A DNA stretch of 64,000 bases from Flavobacteriaceae bacterium F08102. Its GTDB lineage: Bacteria > Bacteroidota > Bacteroidia > Flavobacteriales > Flavobacteriaceae. Position 1 is the stretch's first letter; the number at the start of each line of letters is the position of its first letter. The notes under the pieces were generated by a model. It ran no database searches and was not told where the DNA came from. It worked only from the letters and a program-made list of their open reading frames with translations. The position numbers were made by a program, and so were the translations under genes. This document shows, one piece after another, positions 7,952 through 16,788 of this stretch. Where the stretch lies: the NCBI GenBank assembly GCA_023015935.1, contig JALKAY010000003.1:124001-188000 (forward strand). The letters are read 5' to 3'.

Positions 7952-9664
7952 TTAATATCCAGCTGCGGCATCGTCCCCTCTCGGGTCGGCACCAGCTTCT
8001 AATTTTCCGTTAGATAATACTAAGATAGCATCAACTTTACCAATAATCAAGGAGTTGCTTTGATTTATCGTGTAGCCTAATTTTTTAAGTGGATCAAATA
8101 TCTCTTTGTTAAAACTAGGTTCAAATTTGATTTCGTCAGGAAGCCATTGGTGGTGGAATCGCGGTTGGTTAACCGATTCTTGCATTCCCATGTCAAAGGC
8201 TAAGACGTTTAAGATATTTTGAGCGACTGACGTAATAATTGTTGAACCTCCAGGGGTTCCTACGACCATTTTTAAGGCATTATTTTGTTCTACGATGGTT
8301 GGTGTCATTGAGCTTAGCATACGTTTTCCAGGAGCAATGGCGTTTGCCTCAGCACCGATAAGTCCAAACATATTTGGTTCGCCTGGTTTTGCACTAAAAT
8401 CGTCCATCTCATTATTTAAGAAAAAACCAGCTTCTTCTACGTATACTTTAGATCCATACCCTCCGTTTAAGGTGGTGGTTACCGAAACGGCGTTTCCAAA
8501 GGGATCAACAATAGAGTAGTGTGTAGTTTCTTCACTTTCATAGCCTGGTATTTTTCCATGTCCTACACTCGTAGAAGGGGTTGCTTTATCCCAGTTAAAA
8601 TCGGCCATACGATGGTCTAAATATTGTGGACTCATCAATTCTTCTGCTGGAATTTTTACGAAATCAGGGTCTCCTAAATAGTAGGCTCGATCAGCATAGG
8701 CTCTTCGTTCTGCCTCTACAATTAATTGGACATATTTCTCAGAATTATGCGCGTATTGTTCGGGGTGATAGGGTTCAACACTTTTTAAAATTTGTGCGAG
8801 GCAAATTCCACCACTCGATGGAGGAGACATCGAAATGATTTTATTACCATGATAGGTGAAGGTAATAGGATCTCGCCATTTCGCTTCATACATTTCTAAA
8901 TCCTTTAAGGTGATGATTCCTCTAAGGTTGTTGAGGTAGTTTACCATGATCTCGGCGGTTTTCCCCTTATAGAATCCATCTTTTCCTTTATCTCTAATTC
9001 TAGCCAGTGTTTTCGCTAAAGCAGGTTGCTTTAAGATGTCTCCAGCTTTCCATTCCTTATTAAAGTAAATAGCACCTTTATTTGCTTTTCTAAAGTCTTC
9101 TTGTTTTTCATTTAAACCCTTTGCTTGATTTTTGGTGATGATTATTCCAGTTGTTGCAATATCAATCGCAGGTTGTATTAATGTTGACATGGGTAATGTG
9201 CCAAATTTTTCATGAATTTTAAACAGTCCAGCAATTGATCCAGGAACACCTACAGACATGGCTCCCAGCGTACTTAAGTCCTTGATTACATTTCCTTGGG
9301 CATCTAAATACATGTTTTTGGTCGCTGCGAGTGGTGCGGTTTCTCGGAAGTCTATTCCACCAATGCGTCCATCCTCCATCCGATACACCATAAATCCACC
9401 ACCCCCAATATTGCCAGCAACAGGGTAGGCTACGGCTAGTGCTAAATGCGTAGCTACCATGGCATCAAAAGCATTTCCACCTTGTTTCATAATTTCGATA
9501 CCAATTTCGGATGCTTCTACGCGTGCCGAAACTACCATTGCTTTCTCTGCTATGAGTCCACGCGGAATACTAGGATTGAGTTGTTCTTGTCTTGCAAGTG
9601 CTGTTTTCTGATCATTACAACTCACACAGAGGCATAAAGTCAATATAAATAGCAGGTTTTTCAT
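7952..9664 (-). CDS. ggt: Gamma-glutamyltransferase (exported, likely lipoprotein)
   Basis: GGT cleaves or transfers gamma-glutamyl groups from glutathione-like compounds outside the cytoplasm. The 570-residue proenzyme has an N-terminal signal with candidate lipobox CVSC at residues 13-16, and the large-subunit motifs AYPVAGNIGGGGFMVYR and DFRETAP (R107). The self-cleavage/nucleophile site TTHYSIVDPFGNAVS has T380 as the expected nucleophile, and the small subunit carries LSSMTPTIV. Length is normal. The ATG overlaps the stop of the upstream gene by four bases (ATGA), so the operon order is acpH-like, ggt, ATP-grasp. Its natural substrate here is uncertain because nearby genes point to bacillithiol, not glutathione. 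Confidence 0.95.
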   Translation of the reverse strand: MKNLLFILTLCLCVSCNDQKTALARQEQLNPSIPRGLIAEKAMVVSARVEASEIGIEIMKQGGNAFDAMVATHLALAVAYPVAGNIGGGGFMVYRMEDGRIGGIDFRETAPLAATKNMYLDAQGNVIKDLSTLGAMSVGVPGSIAGLFKIHEKFGTLPMSTLIQPAIDIATTGIIITKNQAKGLNEKQEDFRKANKGAIYFNKEWKAGDILKQPALAKTLARIRDKGKDGFYKGKTAEIMVNYLNNLRGIITLKDLEMYEAKWRDPITFTYHGNKIISMSPPSSGGICLAQILKSVEPYHPEQYAHNSEKYVQLIVEAERRAYADRAYYLGDPDFVKIPAEELMSPQYLDHRMADFNWDKATPSTSVGHGKIPGYESEETTHYSIVDPFGNAVSVTTTLNGGYGSKVYVEEAGFFLNNEMDDFSAKPGEPNMFGLIGAEANAIAPGKRMLSSMTPTIVEQNNALKMVVGTPGGSTIITSVAQNILNVLAFDMGMQESVNQPRFHHQWLPDEIKFEPSFNKEIFDPLKKLGYTINQSNSLIIGKVDAILVLSNGKLEAGADPRGDDAAAGY

Positions 9665-10251
9665 GTGGTCATTTTAATATATTCGAGGCTTGAATGTTTC
9701 ACTAAATCTTTAAAAAATAGGGTGAAATCTTCTTTGAATTCTTGGTAGTATTTATGTAAATCTTCAATAGCTAAGTCCATTTTAGATACATATTTAGTCC
9801 TTTTATTCATTCCTATAAGGACGTTTTGAATTCCTTCAAAAGTACGATAATTATACAACCAATTGTCAGAAATCATATAGGGCATCATGTTTAATACCTT
9901 TAAAGGAAGGATGGCTTTGTTTTTTTCGAGAATTGTGTAAAAATCACTTACATAGCTTTCTAAAGGTTGAGTAGAATAATCTAACCAGTTTACCGCTAAG
10001 AAATGATCATATAAAATATCAATAATGACGCCATCGTAATGTTTATAACGAGGATGTAATCGTCTTTTACTAACTTTTACAGTGGGATGTTGGTCAGTAT
10101 AGGTATCAATAAAACGATGTAATCGAATACCTATTTGCACTAATTCGGGAAAATGCGCATAATTCTTTCCTTTAACGCTGTCGGCGATAAAATTCCCGAT
10201 TTTCACTTGATCAATTCCTGATGACAAATAAATATGTGCTAAATAATTCAT
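9661..10251 (-). CDS. Acyl carrier protein phosphodiesterase (AcpH family)
   Basis: A 196-residue protein of the ACP phosphodiesterase family, which removes 4'-phosphopantetheine from holo-ACP. It shows the conserved blocks NYLAHIYLS, IGNFIADSVKG, GIRLHRFIDTYTDQHP and DGVIIDILYDHFLAVNW, containing the His/Asp residues typical of the family's HD-like metal site. The start is the ATG at 10251 (MNYLAH); an upstream in-frame start adds five unlikely residues. It is the first gene of the ggt/ATP-grasp operon and begins directly after a terminator for the preceding gene. The metabolic link with ggt is not obvious. Confidence 0.85.
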   Translation of the reverse strand: MNYLAHIYLSSGIDQVKIGNFIADSVKGKNYAHFPELVQIGIRLHRFIDTYTDQHPTVKVSKRRLHPRYKHYDGVIIDILYDHFLAVNWLDYSTQPLESYVSDFYTILEKNKAILPLKVLNMMPYMISDNWLYNYRTFEGIQNVLIGMNKRTKYVSKMDLAIEDLHKYYQEFKEDFTLFFKDLVKHSSLEYIKMTT

Positions 10252-10263
10252 CGTGTGAAGATA

Positions 10264-10293
10264 CAAAAAACTCCTTCAAAATTAGAAGGAGTT
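10264..10293 (-). terminator. Intrinsic terminator after the triplicated exported-protein genes
   Basis: On the minus strand: stem AACTCCTTC / GAAGGAGTT with a 7-base loop, followed by a run of six T. It ends 13 bases before the acpH-like start, separating the two transcription units. Confidence 0.75.
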
Positions 10294-10323
10294 AAAGATG
10301 GTTATTACTATTTCAGGTTGACT

Positions 10324-11022
10324 TTAAGGTACGGGAGTTTCAAATTCCATTTCTAGTTTTGAAAAGAGGCTCACTAAATCATCTTTCTTGTCAGATAAGC
10401 AAACAAAATAGTGAAAGCCTGCAAGTTGTACAGAAAGTCCCTTGCGTTTAATTTGTTCATTAACGGAGTTCAAATAGGCACTGGTCCAATCATTACTACG
10501 AACAGGACGGAAAGCCATTTTATGCGTGTATTTTAATTTTTTAAGATCTGATTTAGTGCTTTTTGCATCCTCTGAATACCCCATTAATCCGTAATATGTT
10601 AATAGTCGACCGATGGTTTCCTGATAATATGGAACTTCTTCAACGGCTTTTGTCCAAAATTTTCTGTAGGGAAATGGTTCAATAACAATTTCTCCTTTAT
10701 AATTTGGTTTACTCCAGTCGGGTAGAGACCGCACAGCTAAATCCTTAAAGACATAATCAAATTTTTCTGGATCACGTAGGGCTAACCAAATTTTTTCTGT
10801 GATATCTTCAATTTCGGTTTCTGAATAAAACTGATCACCTAATAAGGTAACAATGGTTTCTAATTCGTCTTTTGTTAATTTTAACTGGGTCTCATCAGGT
10901 TTGTCTTTTTTGTATTCTTTTAAGTAACTCTTAAAACGAATTTTTGTATAATCAGGTTCTTCTTGAGCTGTAATTTTTGTTAAACTTAGACTACAAATAA
11001 GAAGTAAAAGGAATCGTTTCAT
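10324..11022 (-). CDS. Exported protein of unknown function, paralogue 3 of a tandem triplet
   Basis: About 232 residues with a Sec signal peptide (MKRFLLLLICSLSLTKITA, cleavage before QEE). The mature part shares with its two upstream neighbours the pattern YxKIxFKSxxxEYK, a WLALxxPxxFDYVxKDxAV block, EGxIVxEPxPY, and a C-terminal DW-AYLxxVN--KxKGL-V---GxxYFxVC. It is the most diverged copy. I chose the ATG at 11022 by alignment with the paralogues; ATG 11037 is also possible. I do not recognise the family with certainty. Some features recall DUF6630 (helical, with a closing strand pair), but that needs a profile search. Probably periplasmic or secreted. Confidence 0.75.
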   Translation of the reverse strand: MKRFLLLLICSLSLTKITAQEEPDYTKIRFKSYLKEYKKDKPDETQLKLTKDELETIVTLLGDQFYSETEIEDITEKIWLALRDPEKFDYVFKDLAVRSLPDWSKPNYKGEIVIEPFPYRKFWTKAVEEVPYYQETIGRLLTYYGLMGYSEDAKSTKSDLKKLKYTHKMAFRPVRSNDWTSAYLNSVNEQIKRKGLSVQLAGFHYFVCLSDKKDDLVSLFSKLEMEFETPVP

Positions 11023-11079
11023 GGGTTGTTTTTTCATTGCGTTATTTGAATAACGATAGTTAGACAAAATTAGTGCCAT

Positions 11080-11775
11080 TTAAGGCTGAATAAAATCCCA
11101 CTCTAATTTTTTGAATAAATCTGTCAAGGTTTGCTTTTGCTCTAACTTGCAGACAATGATATTGTAATAGCCTTTTGTTACTAGCGCTACCAACCCTTTT
11201 TTGTTTAATTCGGTATTGACTCGCGTTAGGTAGGAGTAGGCCCAATCATCATCTGTGGGATCTTGAAATTTTAAATTTTGAGTGATTTTTAACTCGTTAA
11301 AAGATGATTTAACACCCTCAGCGTCATCGCCATAGGTAATTAGTTTAAAATACTCCAGAATTTTACTTAATGCAAGTTGAAAATAGGGAAATTCTTTATC
11401 GCTGATGGTCCATTCGGTCAAATACGGATTTGGCTCAAGAACCAATTCACCTTTTTCATTTTTATAGCCCCAATTCTTGATGGTTTTGACAGCAAAATCT
11501 TTGTAAACAAAATCAAACATTTTCGGGTTTGTCAAAGCTAACCACGCTTTGTTTACGATTTCATGTTTTTCAACGTCGTTGTAAAAATCGGCTCCTAAAA
11601 GATCGATAATTTTGGCAATTATATCGCGATTGACCCCCAATTCAGTTGTTCGGGGCACAACATCTTTATACGCGTAAATTTTACTTTTGAAAACAACGTT
11701 AGCATAATCTTCTTGTGCGTATACAGTTATGTGAACGTATAGTGTTGTGATCAAAAGCAATAACAGCTTTTTCAT
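11080..11775 (-). CDS. Exported protein of unknown function, paralogue 2 of a tandem triplet
   Basis: A 231-residue protein with signal peptide MKKLLLLLITTLYVHITVYA (mature start QEDYANV). It is very close to paralogue 1 upstream: both contain NKAWLALTNPKMFDFVYKDF-like and YLTEWTISDKEFPYFQLALS-like runs and end in KxLEWDFIQP or a near match. Such long identical stretches imply relatively recent duplication or gene conversion. No catalytic motif is visible. Helices dominate, with a short conserved final segment (YYNIIVCKLE). The three genes are co-directional, 58-84 bases apart, and end at one terminator, so they are probably co-transcribed. Function unknown. Confidence 0.8.
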   Translation of the reverse strand: MKKLLLLLITTLYVHITVYAQEDYANVVFKSKIYAYKDVVPRTTELGVNRDIIAKIIDLLGADFYNDVEKHEIVNKAWLALTNPKMFDFVYKDFAVKTIKNWGYKNEKGELVLEPNPYLTEWTISDKEFPYFQLALSKILEYFKLITYGDDAEGVKSSFNELKITQNLKFQDPTDDDWAYSYLTRVNTELNKKGLVALVTKGYYNIIVCKLEQKQTLTDLFKKLEWDFIQP

Positions 11776-11859
11776 TTCATCAATCCTTACGGTTTAGTTC
11801 GTTGTTAATTTTCCCGCTTAATTAAAACGATTAATACGCCAATAAATTATACAGCAACC

Positions 11860-12555
11860 TTATGGCTGTATGAAGTCCCAATTTATTTTTTTAAATAAAG
11901 CGGTAATTTCTTCTTGTTTTTCAATCTTGCAAACAATGATGTTGTAATGCCCTTTCGTGACTAAGGCAACAAGACCTTTGTTTGATAAATCTTTATTTAC
12001 ACTTTCTAAATAAGAATAAGCCCAATCGTCATCTTTAGGATCAGAAAACTTGATGTTTTGTGTTATTAAAAGTTCGTTAAATGAATTTTTAACACTTTCT
12101 GCATCGTCTCCATAAGTAATGAGCTTAAAGTGATCAAGTATTTTACTTAAAGCTAATTGAAAATAGGGAAATTCTTTATCGCTAATAGTCCATTCCGTTA
12201 AATAGGGGTTTGGCTCTAAAACCAATTCACCCTTTTCGTTGAGTTGTCCCCAATTTTTAAGGGTATTTACCGCAAAATCTTTATAGACAAAATCAAACAT
12301 TTTCGGATTTGAAAAAGCGAGCCAAGCTTTATTGACAATTTCAACTTTTTCTTGAGGGCTATATAGAGAACCACCTAATAAATTGACAATTGAAGCCAAT
12401 AGATCTCTATCTACACCTAGTTCTTTTGTTCTAGGAGTCTCTTCTTTATATTCATATATTTTACTAGAAAATATAACCTTATCATAATTCGTTGATTGCG
12501 CAGCGATATGAATTGTGAATATACAAAATGTTAAGGGGAGTAATCTTTTTATCAT
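11860..12555 (-). CDS. Exported protein of unknown function, paralogue 1 of a tandem triplet
   Basis: A 231-residue protein starting at the ATG at 12555 (MIKRLLPL); a TTG two codons upstream is less likely. Signal peptide of about 20 residues, with the mature protein beginning QSTNYDKV. The body is nearly collinear with paralogue 2 (YEYKEETPRTKELGVDRD, YLTEWTISDKEFPYFQLALS, DDDWAYSYLESVN). The conserved aromatic and acidic residues cluster in the middle and the C-terminal third. No zinc, lipobox or known enzyme motif is visible. It is the promoter-proximal member, 218 bases downstream of the dnaN 3' end. Confidence 0.8.
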   Translation of the reverse strand: MIKRLLPLTFCIFTIHIAAQSTNYDKVIFSSKIYEYKEETPRTKELGVDRDLLASIVNLLGGSLYSPQEKVEIVNKAWLAFSNPKMFDFVYKDFAVNTLKNWGQLNEKGELVLEPNPYLTEWTISDKEFPYFQLALSKILDHFKLITYGDDAESVKNSFNELLITQNIKFSDPKDDDWAYSYLESVNKDLSNKGLVALVTKGHYNIIVCKIEKQEEITALFKKINWDFIQP

Positions 12556-12726
12556 AGGCAATTTTTAGTTAAACATTGAATTTAACAGAATAGTATTAAA
12601 CAGGTATCTGTATACTGCTTAAATTGCTTATTGATAGATTGTAGTAGTTAGTGTTGTAATAGACGTCAAATATAAGAAAAATATTTGAATAGTCCTTAAA
12701 ATCTTATGAATAACATGTTTTGAACA

Positions 12727-12756
12727 ACCAATGGTTGTGTTTGAACAACCATTGGT
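12727..12756. repeat. Perfect 12-bp inverted repeat downstream of dnaN
   Basis: Arms ACCAATGGTTGT and its exact complement flank a 6-base loop (GTTTGA). It can form a strong hairpin 22 bases past the dnaN stop. There is no T-run directly after it on either strand, so it is not a textbook intrinsic terminator. It may stabilise the dnaN 3' end or bind a protein. Confidence 0.6.
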
Positions 12757-12778
12757 GCTCTAAGTCTTGTAGTTGTTT

Positions 12779-13897
12779 TTAATTGTTTAGCATTACAGGC
12801 ATTACTAGCATGGTAATGTGTTCACCTTCTTCAACACCGTCAATAGGTGTTAAAATACCAGCTCTATTAGGCAGTGACATTTCGAGTAATATTTCATTGG
12901 CACTGAGGTTGTTTAACATTTCAGATAAGAATTTAGAGTTAAAACCTATCTGCATATCATCTCCTTCGTAGCTACATTGAAGCCGTTCATCTGCTTTGTT
13001 TGAAAAATCAATGTCTTCGGCAGAAATGTTAAGTTCAGTTCCCGCCATTTTTAAGCGGATTTGATGTGTTGTTTTACTTGAGAATATAGAGACTCTTCGT
13101 ACTGAATTTAAAAAAGAACTACGCTCTAACGTGAGTTTGTTGGGGTTTTCTTTTGGTATAACCGCTTCATAATTTGGGTATTTCCCATCAATTAAGCGAC
13201 AAATAAGAACGCTGTTGCCAAAGGTAAATTTAGCATTTGATTCATTATACTCTATTTTTACTTCTTCTTCCTTATCGGATAAAATATTTTTTAATAGCGT
13301 TAATGGTTTCTTTGGCATGATGAATTCAGCACTTTCGTTTGCTGAAACATCGGTTCGCGTGTATTTTACTAATTTATGCGCATCTGTTGCAACAAAAGTT
13401 AATCCTTCAGTTGAAAATTGAAAAAACACGCCACTCATTACTGGGCGTAAATCATCGTTTCCAGAGGCGAAAATAGTTTTAGAAATGGCAGTTGCTAAAA
13501 TATCTCCTTTCAAATTTGTAGAACTTGGAGCTTCCAATTCAACAGATTTGGGGAATTCTTCACCATCTGCGTATGCCAATGCATATTTACCACTATCAGA
13601 GCTAATTTCAATGGTATGATTATCTTCAACTACGAATGTCAATGGTTGTTCAGGGAACGTTTTTAATGTGTCTAACAACAATCGTGCATTTACCGCAACC
13701 ATACCTGATTCATCTGCTTCAACGTCTACCGTGGTACTCATGGTCGTTTCTAAATCAGATGCTGATATTTTCAAGGATTTAGCACTAATTTCAAATAAAA
13801 AATTATCTAAAATAGGAAGTGTATTGTTGTTATTAATAACTCCACCTAATATTTGAAGTTGTTTTAATAATTGAGCGCTTGAAACGATAAATTTCAT
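12779..13897 (-). CDS. dnaN: DNA polymerase III subunit beta (sliding clamp)
   Basis: DnaN forms the ring-shaped dimer that tethers replicative polymerase to DNA. The 372-residue protein shows the start MKFIVSSAQLLKQLQILGGV, the domain-1 motif NTLPILDNFLFEI, the mid-protein ATDAHKLVKYTR, and the C-terminal hydrophobic pocket segment ending ITMLVMPVMLNN, which binds client peptides. Start ATG 13897 is preceded directly by an in-frame TTG. A canonical Bacteroidota promoter lies at 13924-13954. It is not next to dnaA or recF, as is common in this phylum, so it does not mark the replication origin. Confidence 0.97.
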   Translation of the reverse strand: MKFIVSSAQLLKQLQILGGVINNNNTLPILDNFLFEISAKSLKISASDLETTMSTTVDVEADESGMVAVNARLLLDTLKTFPEQPLTFVVEDNHTIEISSDSGKYALAYADGEEFPKSVELEAPSSTNLKGDILATAISKTIFASGNDDLRPVMSGVFFQFSTEGLTFVATDAHKLVKYTRTDVSANESAEFIMPKKPLTLLKNILSDKEEEVKIEYNESNAKFTFGNSVLICRLIDGKYPNYEAVIPKENPNKLTLERSSFLNSVRRVSIFSSKTTHQIRLKMAGTELNISAEDIDFSNKADERLQCSYEGDDMQIGFNSKFLSEMLNNLSANEILLEMSLPNRAGILTPIDGVEEGEHITMLVMPVMLNN

Positions 13898-13923
13898 CAA
13901 ATGTATATTTATTATAAGGAATA

Positions 13924-13954
13924 CAAATATATCACATAATACTACAGCGACAAA
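13924..13954 (-). promoter_or_regulatory. dnaN promoter, Bacteroidota primary sigma type
   Basis: On the minus strand: TTTG (13954-13951), 19 bases, then TATATTTG (13931-13924), an exact match to TTTG-N19-TAnnTTTG. The predicted transcript begins about 20 bases before the dnaN ATG. Confidence 0.7.
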
Positions 13955-14173
13955 AATTTAATTTAAGTGACTTATTCACATTTTATCATCAAATGTTAAG
14001 TTTTTCTAAAAGCCCACTTTTTAAACGTATTAATGTCTAAATTTGTTCGAACTCATCCTAAATTAATAGATTCTCTGTTCGAGCTATCTCATAGTAAGTA
14101 AAATATTCGTGGTCTTATGTATGATGAGTGGTTTTGGCAATAGACTCGAAATGTAATATTTAAATCTAACTCA

Positions 14174-16681
14174 ATGAAACACCTTTTAATAGGATTATGT
14201 ATAGTGCTTTTAGCTCCAAGGGGATATGCACAACAACCCGATAAACCAAATGTTGCTGAAATTTATGAAGCTATTCAAAAATTAAATTTTTTAGGATCAG
14301 TACTGTATGTTGCGGCTCATCCGGACGACGAAAATACACAGATGATTTCTTATTTCTCAAATAAAGTTCATGCCAGAACAGCGTATTTATCAATTACGCG
14401 AGGCGATGGTGGTCAAAACTTGATTGGTCCTCAATTACGGGAACAATTAGGGGTTATTCGTACAGAAGAACTTTTAGCAGCACGAAGAATAGATGGGGGT
14501 GAGCAATTTTTTACACGAGCGAATGATTTTGGTTACTCTAAACACCCGGATGAAACATTGGCATTATGGGAAAAGGATGAAGTCCTAAAGGATGTTGTTA
14601 GCATAATGCGAAAATTCAAACCCGACGTGATTATTAATCGATTTGATCATCGTACTCCGGGGACAACACATGGTCATCACACAAGTTCGGCAATGTTAAG
14701 TGTAGATGCCTTTGATAAATTAAACGACCCTAGTTTTAAGGCACATGGCTTGTACGATACTTGGGAAGCAAAACGCCTCTTTTTTAATACTTCACCATGG
14801 TTTTATGGAAGTCAAGAAAAGTTTGATGCAGCTGATAAATCGAATTTATTTTCAATAGATGTAGGTGTGTACTATCCATTATTGGGTAAATCTAATAATG
14901 AAATTGCGGCATTGAGTAGAAGTCAACATCAATCCCAAGGTTTTGGTAGTACTGGAAGTCGTGGGACGCGTATGGATTATGTAGAGTTTTTAAAAGGGTC
15001 TATTCCTAAAGATAAAACAAACATTTTTGATGGGATAGACACCTCTTGGAATCGGCTTGAAGACGGAGCGGGTATTGGTAAAATTTTGAAACGCGTTGAG
15101 CAAAATTTTGATTTTACCAATCCAGCAGCGAGTATTCCTGATTTAGTTAAAGCGTATAGTCTAGTTCAGAAGCTTCAAGATGAGCATTGGAAGGAAATTA
15201 AAATTAAGGAATTGCAAGGTGTTATTTCGGCATGTGCTGGATTGTATTTAGAAGCTGCTGCTACAGCACAAATTGCAGCGAGAGGAACAACGGTAAAGGT
15301 GAATTTAGAAGCGATTAATCGAAGTGATTATGCAATAAAATTACGAGAAATTAAAGCAGCTACTCTTCAACCTATACGCTTGGATCACAGGTTACAAAAT
15401 AATGTGATCTTTGAGCATCAAGTAGATCTTACAATTCCAATGAGTGAAGCTTATACATCTCCCTATTGGTTACATAGCACGGGGTCTATTGGAATGTATA
15501 AGGTGGCTAATCCAACGTATATTGGCATGCCAGAAACCCCAAAAAAAATGACTGTGCAGTTTGTCATTGACTTAGATGGCGTACCAATTCATTTTGAACG
15601 ACCTATTGTGTACAAATTTAATGATCCCGTTAAAGGCGAGGTATATCAACCTTTTGAAGTAGTTCCGGCTTACACATCAGCAGTCAAAGAAGATGTAACT
15701 ATTTTTTCAGATAATACAGCTAAAGAAATGGCGGTAACGGTACGATCTTCAGTGAATAATGGGCATGGAAAGGTTGTGTTGCAGGTGCCTAATTCTTGGG
15801 AGGTTGAGCCCACTGAGATCTCATTTAGTGGGTTGGATAAAGAAACCGAGCGCGTAGTGTATTTTAAGGTTACACCACCCGCTTTTCAAAATTCAGGAGA
15901 GGTAAAGCCTGTTGTTTTTAGCGATGGCAAAAAATTCACTGAAAAACGAATTGATATTGACTATGATCACATTCCAAAGCAGACAATGATTGTTCCTTCT
16001 AAAGCTGATGTAGTTCGTTTAGATATTGAGAAAAGAGGGCAACGTATCGGATATATACAAGGTGCGGGTGATCAAGTACCTACAAGTCTACGGCAGATTG
16101 GGTATACGGTAATTGAATTAAAAAGAGATGAAATAACCGGGGCCAATTTACAAGATTTTGATGCTGTCGTTTTGGGAATTCGGGTCTATAATGTGGATGA
16201 AACTGCACAAAGTTATCAACCCATCTTACACGAGTATGTCAAAAATGGAGGAACGTTAATTGTTCAGTACAATACGAATCGTGGATTAAAAGTAAAGGAA
16301 GTAGCACCATTGCCTTTAACGTTGTCTAGAGACCGGGTAGTTGAAGAGGATGCTGAAGTTGAATTTTTAAATCCTAAACACGAATTACTTAACCGTCCTA
16401 ATATAATTGAAAAAGCAGACTTTACGGGATGGGTGCAAGAAAGAGGTTTGTATTTTCCCAACAAATGGTCTGATGATTATACCCCCATTTTAGGGATGCA
16501 TGACCATGGGGAAAAACAAACAAAGGGCAGCTTACTGGTTGCAACCTACGGAAAAGGATATTTTATTTATACTGGCATTAGTTTCTTTAGAGAACTTCCT
16601 GCAGGCGTGCCTGGTGCCTATAAACTTTTTGCAAATATGCTTTCAATTGGTAAATCACCCTCAGATAACTTAAAAAATTAG
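14174..16681 (+). CDS. Exported PIG-L (LmbE-like) family deacetylase, large multidomain form
   Basis: PIG-L enzymes are zinc-dependent N-deacetylases of GlcNAc-type substrates. This 835-residue protein has a signal peptide (residues 1-19) and the zinc/catalytic motif AAHPDDE at 48-53. GDGGQNLIG and a later HGHHTSSAML block (third metal-ligand region, near residue 175) complete the N-terminal deacetylase domain. The C-terminal 500 residues are beta-rich, with a late ThuA/GATase-like stretch (DAVVLGIRVYNVDE, VKNGGTLIVQYNTNRG). It is probably periplasmic and acts on an imported amino sugar or glycoconjugate. Its operon continues with a 34-residue membrane peptide and a sodium symporter, which suggests product uptake. 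Confidence 0.9.
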   Translation: MKHLLIGLCIVLLAPRGYAQQPDKPNVAEIYEAIQKLNFLGSVLYVAAHPDDENTQMISYFSNKVHARTAYLSITRGDGGQNLIGPQLREQLGVIRTEELLAARRIDGGEQFFTRANDFGYSKHPDETLALWEKDEVLKDVVSIMRKFKPDVIINRFDHRTPGTTHGHHTSSAMLSVDAFDKLNDPSFKAHGLYDTWEAKRLFFNTSPWFYGSQEKFDAADKSNLFSIDVGVYYPLLGKSNNEIAALSRSQHQSQGFGSTGSRGTRMDYVEFLKGSIPKDKTNIFDGIDTSWNRLEDGAGIGKILKRVEQNFDFTNPAASIPDLVKAYSLVQKLQDEHWKEIKIKELQGVISACAGLYLEAAATAQIAARGTTVKVNLEAINRSDYAIKLREIKAATLQPIRLDHRLQNNVIFEHQVDLTIPMSEAYTSPYWLHSTGSIGMYKVANPTYIGMPETPKKMTVQFVIDLDGVPIHFERPIVYKFNDPVKGEVYQPFEVVPAYTSAVKEDVTIFSDNTAKEMAVTVRSSVNNGHGKVVLQVPNSWEVEPTEISFSGLDKETERVVYFKVTPPAFQNSGEVKPVVFSDGKKFTEKRIDIDYDHIPKQTMIVPSKADVVRLDIEKRGQRIGYIQGAGDQVPTSLRQIGYTVIELKRDEITGANLQDFDAVVLGIRVYNVDETAQSYQPILHEYVKNGGTLIVQYNTNRGLKVKEVAPLPLTLSRDRVVEEDAEVEFLNPKHELLNRPNIIEKADFTGWVQERGLYFPNKWSDDYTPILGMHDHGEKQTKGSLLVATYGKGYFIYTGISFFRELPAGVPGAYKLFANMLSIGKSPSDNLKN

Positions 16682-16682
16682 T

Positions 16683-16787
16683 ATGGAAAAAGTTAAATAT
16701 CAATGGAAGAAAATGTACACTGTCGTATTAGTTTGTAATGCGATTTACATCATATTATTTTATTTACTCACCTTAGCCTACTCATAA
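16683..16787 (+). CDS. 34-residue single-helix membrane peptide upstream of a sodium symporter
   Basis: An ATG frame of 34 codons plus TAA fits exactly between the PIG-L stop (1 base before) and the symporter ATG (1 base after). The peptide begins MEKVKYQWKKMYTVVLVCNA and continues as one strongly hydrophobic helix, ending LLTLAYS: a basic N-terminus, then one membrane span. Tight packing on both sides argues it is translated. Small companion subunits are known for several SSS transporters (DUF4212, DUF3311, YhdT types); I infer a similar role here. No homology to a named family can be claimed. Confidence 0.7.
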   Translation: MEKVKYQWKKMYTVVLVCNAIYIILFYLLTLAYS

Positions 16788-16788
16788 A

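Noticed and set aside
12700-14173. Replication origin next to dnaN
   Set aside because: No dnaA or recF neighbour and no cluster of DnaA boxes (TTATCCACA-like); dnaN is often isolated in this phylum.
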